Of a stretch of DNA of 64,000 nucleotides, positions 23,649 to 32,693 are shown piece by piece. The stretch spans positions 252,001-316,000 of the forward strand of contig JAJEKV010000319.1 of the NCBI GenBank assembly GCA_021234155.1, written 5' to 3'. A program made the position numbers and the translations under genes. The first letter of the stretch is position 1. The number at the start of each line of letters is the position of its first letter. Origin of the DNA: Isoetes taiwanensis. Its lineage: Eukaryota; Streptophyta; Lycopodiopsida; Isoetales; Isoetaceae. The notes under the pieces are model-generated. The model saw nothing but the letters and a program-made list of their open reading frames with translations. It was not told where the DNA came from and did not search any database.

Positions 23649-23903
23649 ACAGTACGCAGAAACAGGGTTAAAATAGTCTCGTTGGGACCTAAGGTGTCTA
23701 CAGTCACACTGATATTAACATAGAAACAACGTCCAACAGTTCTTTTAGAACATTCTAAACATCTAAAAGCTCCTAGAATACTCATTTACATGTGGTTGTA
23801 GTATTTTTTAAAGTTTTCTAGACTCCCCCTTGTTTGAAGTACTTGCAATATTAAAGAGAATTATTACGGAAATTGAAATAAGAAGTATCCTGCTTTTCAA
23901 CAT

Positions 23904-23977
23904 GGTTTTGTAGTATAGTTAGTTATCACGTCAGTCTAGCACATTGAAGGTCTCCAGTTTAAATCCGGGCAAAGCCA
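23904..23977 (+). tRNA. tRNA-Val-like copy 1 (anticodon position AGC), degenerate
   Basis: 74 nt matching the plant tRNA-Val(AAC) pattern from GGTTTTGTAGTATAGTT to GGGCAAAGCCA. The anticodon loop is CTAGCAC, so the triplet is AGC instead of AAC. The T stem has an A-C mismatch. Probably a pseudogene or repeat head rather than a working tRNA. Confidence 0.7.
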
Positions 23978-24401
23978 TGCAATAATTGTGTCGAATGTGT
24001 CAATACATCTTTTAAATTTGTATTGATAGTAACTAAATTCAATTGCATTTTCATGATCCATCCACGTTATGGAGCAAGGTATTGGTTGTTATCGAGCAAG
24101 GTATTAGTTGTTGGGCGGAAACAATATCAATCACTTTTCCAATTATGGAAATACATAAAAACTTTTCTCGGTTCTTCTCGATATGGTACAAGATTTTGCC
24201 CAAACGAATGTTGGTACTAGAATTGTGATCCACTCAAAAAGGTGGTCTCTACGATCTCATTTTCATTCCATAATGAGAAAACATAGGAAAAGGAAATATG
24301 CTACAAATATTCAATGTCATAATTAGCTACTAATGTATTATATGATTGACACATTGGCCTATTTCTTCACTTGAAACAAAACGAATGTTGCTTTCTAAGA
24401 T

Positions 24402-24475
24402 GGTCTTGTGGTGTAGTTGGTTATCACATCAGTCTTATACACTGAAGGTTCTTGGTTCAAGCTCAGACAAAGCCG
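24402..24475 (+). tRNA. tRNA-Val-like copy 2 (anticodon position TAT), degenerate
   Basis: 74 nt starting GGTCTTGTGGTGTAGTTGG. The anticodon loop is CTTATAC. The T arm is damaged (GGTTCAAGCTCAGAC). Likely non-functional. Confidence 0.65.
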
Positions 24476-24564
24476 TTCAACAATTGTGTAAAATGTGTCA
24501 ATTTAATCTCTTTTAAAATTTTATATTTGTGTTGATAATAATCATAGTCAACTAAAATTGAATT

Positions 24565-24629
24565 GATTCTGCCCAGATTTGACCTTAAATGTGTGAGACT
24601 AATGTGATAACCAACTACACCACAAAACC
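24565..24629 (-). tRNA. tRNA-Val-like minus copy a (CAC), T arm deleted
   Basis: Minus strand begins GGTTTTGTGGTGTAGTTGG. The anticodon loop CTCACAC gives CAC (Val). About nine bases of the T arm are missing, so it is a pseudogene. Confidence 0.65.
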
Positions 24630-24781
24630 ATTGCACAAGTAAAAACAGCTAATACTCTTGACATACATCATGAGAGTAGCTCGAATTTGGCGTACAATGG
24701 TACTAGAATTGTTGGGTTCTTGTCTCGAACACATTGGCCTATTTCTCCAACTGAAGTAAGAAGAATCTTGCTACTCAACAT

Positions 24782-24855
24782 GGTTTTGTGGTGTAGTTAG
24801 TTATCACGTCAGTCTAACACACTAAAGGTCTCTGGTTCAAGTCCTGGCAAAGCCA
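24782..24855 (+). tRNA. tRNA-Val(AAC)-like copy 3, best preserved plus copy
   Basis: 74 nt. The acceptor stem GGTTTTG/CAAAGCC pairs over seven positions. The D arm GTGTAGTTAGTTATCAC is intact, and the anticodon loop CTAACAC carries AAC. One mismatch each is seen in the anticodon stem and the T stem. It may be a recently decayed tRNA-Val gene or a repeat head. Confidence 0.75.
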
Positions 24856-25197
24856 TGCAACAATTGTGTAGAATGTATCAATCTAATCTCTTTTAAACTT
24901 ACATTTGTTTTCATAATGACCATAAGCAATTGTATTATCTTGATTTATTCCACGATCTCGAAGACGATATTGGTTTTTACAAGGTATTGGTTTTTAATTG
25001 GCGCAAAAACGTATCAATCAATTACTTTTCTTATTGTAGAAAAATATGAAAGCTTTTCCAATTTGTACTCAATATAATATAGGAACTGGAATGCCAATAT
25101 AATTTGGTTGGATTCTATAATTCATCTTTTAACACTGAGTAATTTCTGAAAGAATTATACACATATTCTTAACTATTGAAGATAACTAAATTTGAAT

Positions 25198-25272
25198 TGG
25201 TTTTGCCCAGATTTGAACTGGAGACCTCCAGTGTGTGAGACTGATTGTGATAGCCAACTACACCACGAAACC
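25198..25272 (-). tRNA. tRNA-Val(CAC)-like minus copy b, best preserved minus copy
   Basis: 75 nt starting GGTTTCGTGGTGTAGTTGG. The anticodon loop is CTCACAC (CAC), and it ends GGGCAAAACCA. One extra base lies before the anticodon stem. The acceptor GGTTTCG pairs imperfectly with CAAAACC. Confidence 0.7.
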
Positions 25273-25422
25273 ATTGCACAAGTAAAAAAAAGCTAATACC
25301 CTTGACATATCATGAGAGCAGCTCGAATTTGGCGCATAATGGTACTGGAATTTTTGGGCCTTTGCCTGAATACATTGGCCTATTTCTCCAATTGAAATAA
25401 GAAGTATCCTGCTTTTCAATAT

Positions 25423-25496
25423 AGTTTTGTGGTGTAGTTGGTTGTCACATCAATCTAACACACTGAAGGTTTCTGGTTTAAGTCCGGGCAAAGCCA
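25423..25496 (+). tRNA. tRNA-Val(AAC)-like copy 4
   Basis: 74 nt. The first acceptor base is A instead of G. The anticodon loop is CTAACAC (AAC), and it ends GGGCAAAGCCA. The anticodon stem has a weakened pair (TCAAT against ACTGA). Confidence 0.7.
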
Positions 25497-25687
25497 TGAA
25501 ACAATTGTGTTGAATGTGTCAATACGCCTTTTAAATTTGTATATTTGTATTGATAATAACCAAATTCAATTGCATTTTCATGATCAATTCCACGTTATGG
25601 AGCAAGGTATTGGTTGTTATCGAGCAAGGTATTCGTTGTTGGGCAGAAACCATATCAATCACTTTTTCAATTATGGAAATACAGGAA

Positions 25688-26258
25688 TGTTTAGGGTCTG
25701 GGTTCGGAACTCCTGCAAGACAGCCCTCTGTGAGGACCCTTGGATCAAACAGGAGAATCCGGGAGCTGTGTCACGCGGGATTTGCAAAAGAACAAAGGGA
25801 AGAGAAAACAAGAACAAAACAGAAACACAATAGTGAGAAGAAAACTTCTTGATATCAATCAGAATACATGAGCTCTCGCAATCGAGAGAGAAAATGATGG
25901 GAGACAAGAACAAAAACTCATCTAGCCTTCGAATGCTAGCTCTACTCATATATATAGTACAATGGCCTTTGTGGCCCAATATAGATACTCTGACAGATCT
26001 CGGTGCCGACTCCTGAAGGAGACCTGATTTGCAGGATTGCTGGTGGTGCCTCTTGAAGTGCCTGGAATCACGCTGACGCCGACAGAACGTCATTTGTCTA
26101 TTCACGGCTTCTTCTTTGGCTGACTCTTGGGCATGACCTTCTGCATGGTCTTCTGCTGGGCTATTGATGACTGACCTTGACCTGGATTTGGCGCCTTGTT
26201 CTTGGTCTGGTCAGTGGTGTGCATGAATAGTCCTGTACCGGGACGTACAGGACTAACA
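25688..26258 (-). repeat. gypsy element 1, 3' LTR
   Basis: 571 bp in minus orientation, preceded by the polypurine tract. The sense 5' tip holds an 11-bp-stem hairpin at 26228-26255 (TAGTCCTGTAC and its complement around a 6-nt loop). In the first 115 bp or so read from 25688 it differs from the other LTR at several sites, some of them transitions at CpG-type sites. Confidence 0.92.
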
Positions 26259-26274
26259 CTCCCCCCCACCAAAC
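26259..26274 (-). promoter_or_regulatory. gypsy element 1 polypurine tract
   Basis: Sense strand TTTGGTGGGGGGGGAG directly before the 3' LTR. It is the primer site for plus-strand DNA synthesis and is matched by TTTGGTGGGGAGGAG in element 2. Confidence 0.85.
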
Positions 26275-29217
26275 GACACTCAAGGGTAGAAAAGGGGGAA
26301 CACTCTCAGGCGGTGGAAATCCTGCAACTTCAAAGTCATCTTGGCGGGTATGAGGGCGGTCGCCAGAGTGGTAGTTGGCAATGAGTTCTTGGCGTGTCGT
26401 GAGAGCTTCAGGAGTGTTAAGACCAATGGCCTGATTTGCGTCTATAAGAAACCCTGAGTGCACCATATCTTCAAGGACACGGTGTGCCTCAGCAAGGACA
26501 AACTGGCATTCCATGAAAAGGCAGGTTTGAAGGCCAAAGGCATTGACGCTGGCATTGGGGTTGCAGTAATAGACAGGGCAATTTCTGGCAAGAGAACTTA
26601 ATAGTAGGCACTTTTAAGCAGCACAAAAACCTGCTTGTCTATGAACGGAAGGATCCGGGGAGGTGGCAGCACACTCCAAAAATTGATCGAGTCCCCAGAC
26701 AGCGTGAGTAGGCGTCTGCTAACCTCTTTCATTTGGGATGAAGATCCAATTGCCAGTATGATCCAAGGTAGCACCGTCCTCCCAATTAGAGCGACGAACA
26801 AAACGTGGATCCCATCGAAGATCCGTGGAGATCTGAGCAGGAGTCCAGTCAGCGTGACCTTCCATGACCTTAGTCCAAAAGGAAAGACGCCAGTCAGAGG
26901 TGAGATAACTAGGGCGTGGAGGGGCACCCAAGGAAGCATACGAAGAATGAGCAGTGCCTGCTTGTGTGGGCTTTTGAGCCTGTTCTCTGAATTCTCGAAC
27001 AAGATCTGCATCAACAGCGCTGCACCACTGGTCCCAATCAGAGCCGGACAGCATAGTGTAGACAGGTGGAGAAACCCAATCGGTGGGTATGGTCTGACTG
27101 TCCATAAAGGCTCGAAGCGTGTTATAGCCACCCACCGCACCTGTTCGAGCGTCTCGGCTTGCCACAGAGGGAAATGATGAGCAAGCTCAGGCATGTACTC
27201 AGTGCTGAAAGTGTTTGCTTGAGCAGGATCCTGTAAATACTGATTGTTTTGTAATAACAGCTAGTGAGCGTCAGGGTTGCCTTGAAAAATTCGATGGGGC
27301 CCATTTAAGAACTTATCCTGTGTATCAGCCAGATAAAAATCATGAAGAACATAAGCCATAGGCTGGACAACACGGAAGATGACAAAATCTGGATCCGCGC
27401 AGTGGAGAAGACCATAGACTAACAGAGTACAGAGTAAGCCTTTGTCTTCAATGGAAAGGTCAGGCCAGATCTGGATAAAATCCGTACTGCCAAGGGGCTC
27501 ATTAAGCTTGCCTTGTGTCGAATACCACCTCAGAAGAAAAAGATGGCGTCGGACAACAACATAATCCAGATAGCTTGAAGGTGTGGAAAAGTCCAGTGGA
27601 ATGAGGAGAACAAGATTAATATACGTCTCATGTTGACTTTGCGCTTCTTCCGCAGATTGAACAGCTTGCTGGACTTGATGCTCCAAATCTCGGATCTTGT
27701 TATCTTTGTCAGCTAGGAGACGTGATTGATCACGGAATCTTCTGTGAGAAAGCGTGGCCTGTGAAGATGATGGCTCGTGAGTGGAGTGTTGAAGCCGAAG
27801 AGTGGCAATTTCTGTATCATCAATAATCTTCTGCTTCTGAGCTTCAGTGAGTTGAGCCTGGAGAGGCGTGACCTGACTTTGTAGCTTGGAAAGTTGGCCT
27901 TCTAGAGAAATGATGCACTCATTGCGCTCATCGAGCTCTTTGAGCTGATTATTGTAATTCTGGGACAGTTCCGTGTACATTGTTTGGAGGTCAGCAAGGA
28001 GGTTATCCTTGTTCTTTAGCTGAGCCAACAACTCTTGAATAGTGGACTGTAATTGAACCTGTTGATCAGCTAGCAGGTTAGTCTTTTCTTGTTCAGCCTT
28101 AAGAGTTTCACGGGCCTGTAAAAGAGCCTCGTGCTTTTGTTGAAGACTGTCTTCAAGTGATTGAACTTTGACGGTGGCTGCCTGGAAATCTCTGTGAAGT
28201 GCCTCCGTGGTCTCCATGTAACTTTGAATGCCATTCATGAAGGTTTCTTGAGATTCTTGAAGCTTGAGCATAGATGCTTGGACATCCTGTTGATATTGAT
28301 ATAGGGTCTGTCTGGAGGGTGGGTGTAAAGGGCATGTTTGTCTTTGAGATTGAGATTCCTGGGAAACATGCTGAGAGCGAGAATGCACAGTTTCAGTGGA
28401 GGAAGAGGAGACTGGTATGATAGGTTCTTGGTGTTGAGCACGATGAGGGGGAGGAGAAGGATGAGGTCGTGAAGTCTCATCATGAAGGTCTTGGACAGGA
28501 GGAATGAGATTGGAGGGCTGTTTGGTGGAAGCTTGAGAGGCCGTGGTCAGGTGTGTGGGCGAACCTTGACTGACGGATGATGGCCTGCAGGTGAGCACCC
28601 ATGGCAAATTCTAGGCCCGAAGAGGGGGTTGCTCAGATGCGATCAATTTCATGAAGGAGGCGGAGGAACAAAATTTGAGGCCAATCAATAGGATGGGTAG
28701 AATGGATGGCCAAGATAGCAACGTGGAAAAACTGCTTATTGATGTGGGTGTTCTCGATGGAATACCCATAGAACTTGCGCCACATAAATTTGACAAAGGT
28801 ATCATGTGGTTTGGCAATGTTCGTGAGTCTATGAGTGTTGGCCTGATAAGGAAGTTGGCCATCGAAAGTGACATCATTCTGTCCTCGTAGCCCAAGATAA
28901 AGAAGGCTTGCGAATAGGTAACTGGAATACCTGAGAAAGAAGAACCGGAGTGAACAGAATATCTGTCTGATCGACTCTTATGGCGTAACCAGCCGTGGTG
29001 TTGACCATGTGAGCAACAAATTGCCGGAGTTGGTGCGGATTTGGTGCAGGGAGGTCCTGCCTGGAGAATTCATACAGCCCGTTGCATTCTGCAACTTACG
29101 ACTGGGACCTTCCAGGGAATTGCGAAAGGTGGGAGTGGAGAAAATAACAGACTAAAAAAGAGCCGGATCCCGGGGAGCGATGACTTGAAGAGTGGGGAAT
29201 TTTGGTGAAGCGGCCAT
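26262..29217 (-). pseudogene. Sense accessory ORF of the gypsy family, coiled-coil protein (frameshifted)
   Basis: Starts at ATG 29217 (MAASPKFPTLQV) downstream of pol and runs to the polypurine tract, about 980 codons if unbroken. A 448-codon uninterrupted frame lies at 28607-27261. After a Pro/Ser/Gln-rich segment there is a long heptad-rich coiled coil (SLEDSLQQKHEALLQARETL through LEGQLSKLQSQVTPLQAQL, about 28200-27650). A conserved globular-looking part follows (RRHLFLLRW, WPDLSIEDKGLL, VVQPMAYVLHDFYLAD), then a C-terminus with MECQFVLAEAHRVLEDMV near 26510. Element 2 holds the same protein at 59021-62020, so it is a real family gene. I do not recognise its function. A structural or RNA-binding role would be guesswork. 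Confidence 0.75.
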
Positions 29218-29708
29218 GGCAAGAAGCAAAGTGAAAGAAACTGGAGAACGGATTGAAAGAAGCCGAAGGGCGGAGAGCAGAAGACGAAAACGAAGTGAGG
29301 CGATTAGGGCACACGACTGTGGCAAAGGGGTATGATGAGAGTTGAAGGGAAACCGTTGATGGTGCCAGGTGGCAACAGATCGAAAGAAGTCGATTGAGAG
29401 GCAAACTTTTGGCCAAGTCCCCGAGTTTTGAAGGAAGGACAGATGAACGGTGGAGATGAAACGTGAAGGAACGGTAGGATTTGACAGCTTGGCGAAGGTA
29501 CAAATAATAATGACAGACGGGCGTAAAAGGAAGGAATAGCATTTAATGCAGGCAACTCGAAGTGGGATATCATAAAAGAAGTGTTAGAAGGTACCATGGC
29601 TAGATATGCAGCGGGAGAAAAGATTCTGGAATTAGAAATGGCCTTGCATTGCAACCACGTTAGCAATTGTGTGATTGGTCCACGTCAGCGGAGCTTCAAG
29701 CGGTGGGC

Positions 29709-29717
29709 TATATAAAG
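29709..29717 (+). promoter_or_regulatory. TATA box of antisense ORF, element 1
   Basis: TATATAAAG on the plus strand, 46 bp upstream of the antisense ATG at 29755. The same box precedes the homologous ORF in element 2 (58538-58530). Confidence 0.65.
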
Positions 29718-29754
29718 CGAGCAGTGGTCGAGGCTGAGACATCAGTTTGCAACG

Positions 29755-30006
29755 ATGGAGAACGTGAACATCAACGAGTGCACAATGCCGCACAGTTGCC
29801 AGGAGTGGGTGACTGCCCGAATGAACGCGTTGGATCTTTGGAAATGTAAGAACCGCGGCATCCCAATGGATGGCTGGTGTAGCGTGATGGCTGAACATCC
29901 CGACCCCCTGACTAATGATATGGAGGTGGTGATCCATCTCCGCTGGGACCATGTTCGCTGCCTCTACCATGTGCTCCGCATAACCTCTGCTCCAAACCCG
30001 GAGTAG
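29755..30006 (+). CDS. Antisense accessory ORF of the gypsy family (83 aa)
   Basis: Lies between the pol remnant and the sense accessory ORF, on the strand opposite to the retrotransposon genes. It starts at ATG 29755 with MENVNINECTMPHSCQEW and ends with TAG at 30006. It is Cys- and Trp-containing, with no membrane segment or known domain. Element 2 has a homologous start (ECTMPRNCNEWITAKMNAL) at 58495 on its antisense strand, also behind a TATATAAAG. Antisense ORFs in this place are known from Tat-lineage gypsy elements of other plants; their function is unresolved. The element 1 copy is open throughout. Whether it is translated cannot be told from sequence. Confidence 0.6.
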   Translation: MENVNINECTMPHSCQEWVTARMNALDLWKCKNRGIPMDGWCSVMAEHPDPLTNDMEVVIHLRWDHVRCLYHVLRITSAPNPE

Positions 30007-30122
30007 GGGCACTTTTTAACTTAGGATTTTGTAAATAGGGCTCAGCCCGTAGTGGATGTATATGGGCAATGCCCACCTTTTGTTTTGCGCGACTAATATA
30101 ATATAAATATGCTTCTAGTCAC

Positions 30123-30781
30123 TTCAGCTTCCGCCGGGGGATTCCAAGCCCAAGTGGATTCATCACCCGTGAGTTTATGAATGGGATCAGCAATAGCCAC
30201 AAGTCCAGGAATGAAGGTGGAATAGTAATTGACCTTACCCAGGAAGGAACGTGTCTCTTTGATATTAGATGGTGCTTGAGCCTTTAGCACACAACTGATT
30301 TTAGCAGGATCCGTGGTGATTCCTTCTTTACTAACCACATGACCAAGGCTTCCCGCTCCGTGGCAAAGTAGTTGCGCTCAGCAGGATTGAGTTTTCTGCT
30401 GGCATAGCGGATCGGTTTATCCGTGTGCGCGTCATATGCCTGATAGAGAACAACACCAACGGCAAAAGCTGAGACATCGACATGAACATGAAAAGGCTTG
30501 TCCCATTGAGGAGGAACAAGGACCGGGGCCTGAGTAACCAATAGCTTCAACTTCTGGAAGGCAGCTTCCGCCTGGGGATTCCAAGCCCAAGCGGATTCAT
30601 CACCCGTGAGTTTATGAATGGGATCAACAATAGCCGCAAGTCCAGAAATGAAGGTGGAATAGTAATTGACCTTACCCAGGAAGGAACGTGTCTCTTTGAT
30701 ATTAGATGGTGTTTGAGCCTTTAGCACACAACTAATTTTAGCAGGATCCGTGGTGATTCCTTCTTTACTAACCACATGACC
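30123..30781 (-). repeat. 219-bp direct duplication inside pol (30123-30341 and 30563-30781)
   Basis: The RT-RNase H linker segment (coding GHVVSKEGITTDPAKIS through DPIHKLTGDES) is present twice in the same orientation. At the inner junction the RNase H frame EREALVM runs into WLVKKESP, near the shared bases GGTCATG. Everything beyond this point of RNase H and all of integrase is missing, so the duplication marks an illegitimate rearrangement. Confidence 0.85.
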
Positions 30782-31378
30782 CAAAAGTACACCAGAGGTG
30801 AGCAAAAGGTGCATTTCTCGGGATTAAGACTGATGCCAGACTCATCACATTTTTTAAAGACCAGCTCTAACTTCTCCAGGTGATCATCCATGGAGCTGTA
30901 GGCTGAAAAGTTGTCTTGAAAAATCTGGAGAAAGGGTTTATCCTTCATATAGTCATGAAAAACTGAGAGCATGATGCGTTGGAACGTGGACGGAGAGTTT
31001 GATAAACCAAAAGGAACCACCTTGTAGGCAAAAGTGCCCCACGGGGTGGTGAAGGTAGTTTTGGGTTGATCGCCTTCCTTGATAGAAATTTGATTGTACC
31101 CTGAAAAGCCATCCATGAAAGAGTACATCTCATGTCCAGCAACCTCTTCCAGAACCTGGTCTGTGAAGGGAAGCGGGAAGTGATCACGCTCCGTGACCTG
31201 ATTGAGTTTCCGATAGTCCACACAAACGCGGATCTTACCATTGTGCTTGAGAGCAATGACAATGGGGCTCATCCACTCAGAGTGTTTGACCTCATACATC
31301 AAGCCAGCAGCTAAAAGCTTGTCAATTTCGGCTTATACACGGTCACGATAATTTGGTTTGAGCCGGTACTGTCATTGC
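30284..31378 (-). pseudogene. gypsy element 1 reverse transcriptase and partial RNase H
   Basis: RT motifs: KIRVCVDYRKLNQVTERDHF (31230), YSFMDGFSGYNQI, TPWGTFAYKVVPFGLSNSP and then LQIFQDNFSAYSS. The active-site pair in this family reads FQDD, as kept in element 2; here it is FQDN, so one catalytic Asp is lost. The RNase H part starts with PFHVHVDVSAFAVGVVL and keeps REAL. It then breaks at the duplication, so the second half of the domain is missing. A frameshift near 31340 separates it from the upstream pol. Confidence 0.88.
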
Positions 31379-32693
31379 TAGATTGGGCGTGCTTCAGTTT
31401 TGGTAGGAATGGTGAGTTCCCCAATTCTTTTTTGATACCTCGAAGGTCTTTATAGCTCCATGCAAAAATATGTTTGAATTTTTTGAACAGCGTGACGGCA
31501 CGTGCTTTATAGGTTGGTGGAAGATGGGCAGCTAGTCGGACAGGTTGATTGTTACCAATGTCCACGATTTCCACCTCAGGAGTCTGGATGTGTGGAACAA
31601 CCTCCGTGTCCTGAACAACATGAGCAGGAGGTTGAAGCATGACGGGAGGTGCAGCAGTTTGAGTGGTGAAGAAAAGAGGTTGCTGAGCGTCATCAAACAA
31701 AGGTTGCTTCATGACGGCATGAACATCCATAGTCTCAGGAGGAAGTTCTGTGTCCGAAAAATGGTCTAGACGTTGAATTCAATTACAAGGAGCCAGGTAA
31801 GGATCAAGAAGAGCTGCTACAGCCTGATCCTGATCAAGAGTCATCTCACCCCAAGGATCAGCATATTCAGGGTAGGATGAGAGAGGCAGACTCGCTGGTG
31901 GAGCCTGAACATGATAGATATTTTGTGCTTCTTCGAAATCAGTGTCTGAGATTGAAGGTTCAACATTTTCAACAGAGATTAACTTGCCAGTTTCTAAATC
32001 CATAGTAGCATTGAGATGACCATCAGTAATGACAAGTTGATCTGTGGCCCAGTAATGAATACTTTTAGCTTGTCGGAGAAAAGGTCTGCCGACCAGCATT
32101 TCATAGTCACCCGGATCTTCTTCAGCTTTCCAAACACCAAATTCCAATGGGAATTTGAGATCACCAATACTAATGTGAAGAAGAGGTGTGACACCTTGGG
32201 GACGCGTGATATGGCCATTGGCCAACTTGATATCATAGGGGGCACGGTAAAGTTGCTTGAATTGCTTCCAGAGCTTATCAGTAATGAGATTAACAGCACT
32301 ACCGCCATCAATTTGAACATGATTGATGTGTTGATTGCCCACTGTGGCATGCACCGTAGGCGTTGATGTAGCCACGGCTCCTACCAGAACAGTGGGAAGG
32401 GGCAACTGGTCCTTGAGAGCAGGACAGAGTTTCAAAATGGTGGCAAGGCTCAAGAGAATCTTGATTTTTGCAAGTTCTTCTTGAAGTTCCAAAGGAACAT
32501 GAGAAAATGGATCAGTAGGATCCAAAGGAGCAGGAGTCTGAGGTAAAGAAGCAGAAAACCTCTTTGAGAAGCTCCACTTCTGCAGCAATGTTAGGATACG
32601 GCTGAGAACGTGGGCTTTTAGATGACGAAGGTGCATCCTGACGCTGCTGAGCTCGGGTTGTTGCATGAACATTTGCAAGCGTGCGGCCTTCAA
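31311..32693 (-). pseudogene. gypsy element 1 protease and protease-RT linker
   Basis: Aspartic protease with VQIDGGSAVNLITDKLW near 32310, where DGGS replaces the usual DTGA/DSGA as in Tat/Athila elements, followed by YDIKLANGHITRPQG and MLVGRPFLRQAKSIHYWATD. The frame is open from 32693 to 31779, then hits TGA where an Arg codon would be expected. It continues at 31730-31311 with KARAVTLFKKFKHIFAWSYK, the segment leading to RT. Confidence 0.85.

Larger units (their letters stand above)
14309..23650 (-). mobile_element. Helitron (rolling-circle transposon), nested with MULE and copia
   Basis: Rolling-circle transposon in minus orientation. Its 3' terminus at 14309 reads CTAG followed by a host T. 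Eleven bases upstream is a small hairpin (GCCG stem), as expected for Helitron ends, which insert between A and T. The decayed Rep-helicase gene fills 14390-19384. It is interrupted by a 1.1-kb Mutator-like element at 15267-16388 and, further 5', by a truncated copia element. A basic-rich open frame at 23367-23648 resembles the N-terminal region of plant Helitron proteins, so the element probably reaches to about 23650. The 5' TC terminus was not identified, and that boundary is approximate. Confidence 0.75.
23860..25687 (+). repeat. tRNA-Val-derived repeat array, block A
   Basis: Contains four plus-strand and two minus-strand tRNA-Val-like sequences separated by AT-rich spacers that are themselves repeated. 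Spacer motifs such as GAGCAAGGTATTGGTTGTTA, CACATTGGCCTATTTCT and TTGCACAAGTAA recur. The pattern is plus AAC-type, long spacer, plus AAC-type, spacer, minus CAC-type, about 150-bp spacer, plus AAC-type. The array continues at 35315 after gypsy element 1, which split it. The spacer around 24060-24240 reappears across the insertion junction (25600-25687 joined to 35315-35400). Confidence 0.85.

Noticed and set aside
23810-23835. Helitron 5' end (TCTAGAAAACTTT on the minus strand)
   Set aside because: Looks AT-rich like Helitron 5' ends but is preceded by G rather than the host A, and no relative is available for alignment.
24782-24855. A working tRNA-Val(AAC) gene
   Set aside because: The acceptor and anticodon are good, but stems have mismatches and the copy sits in an array of decayed relatives. 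Listed as tRNA-like only.
29667-29849. Second plus-strand frame overlapping the antisense accessory ORF
   Set aside because: It begins upstream of the TATA box and has no counterpart in element 2; the frame at 29755 is the conserved one.
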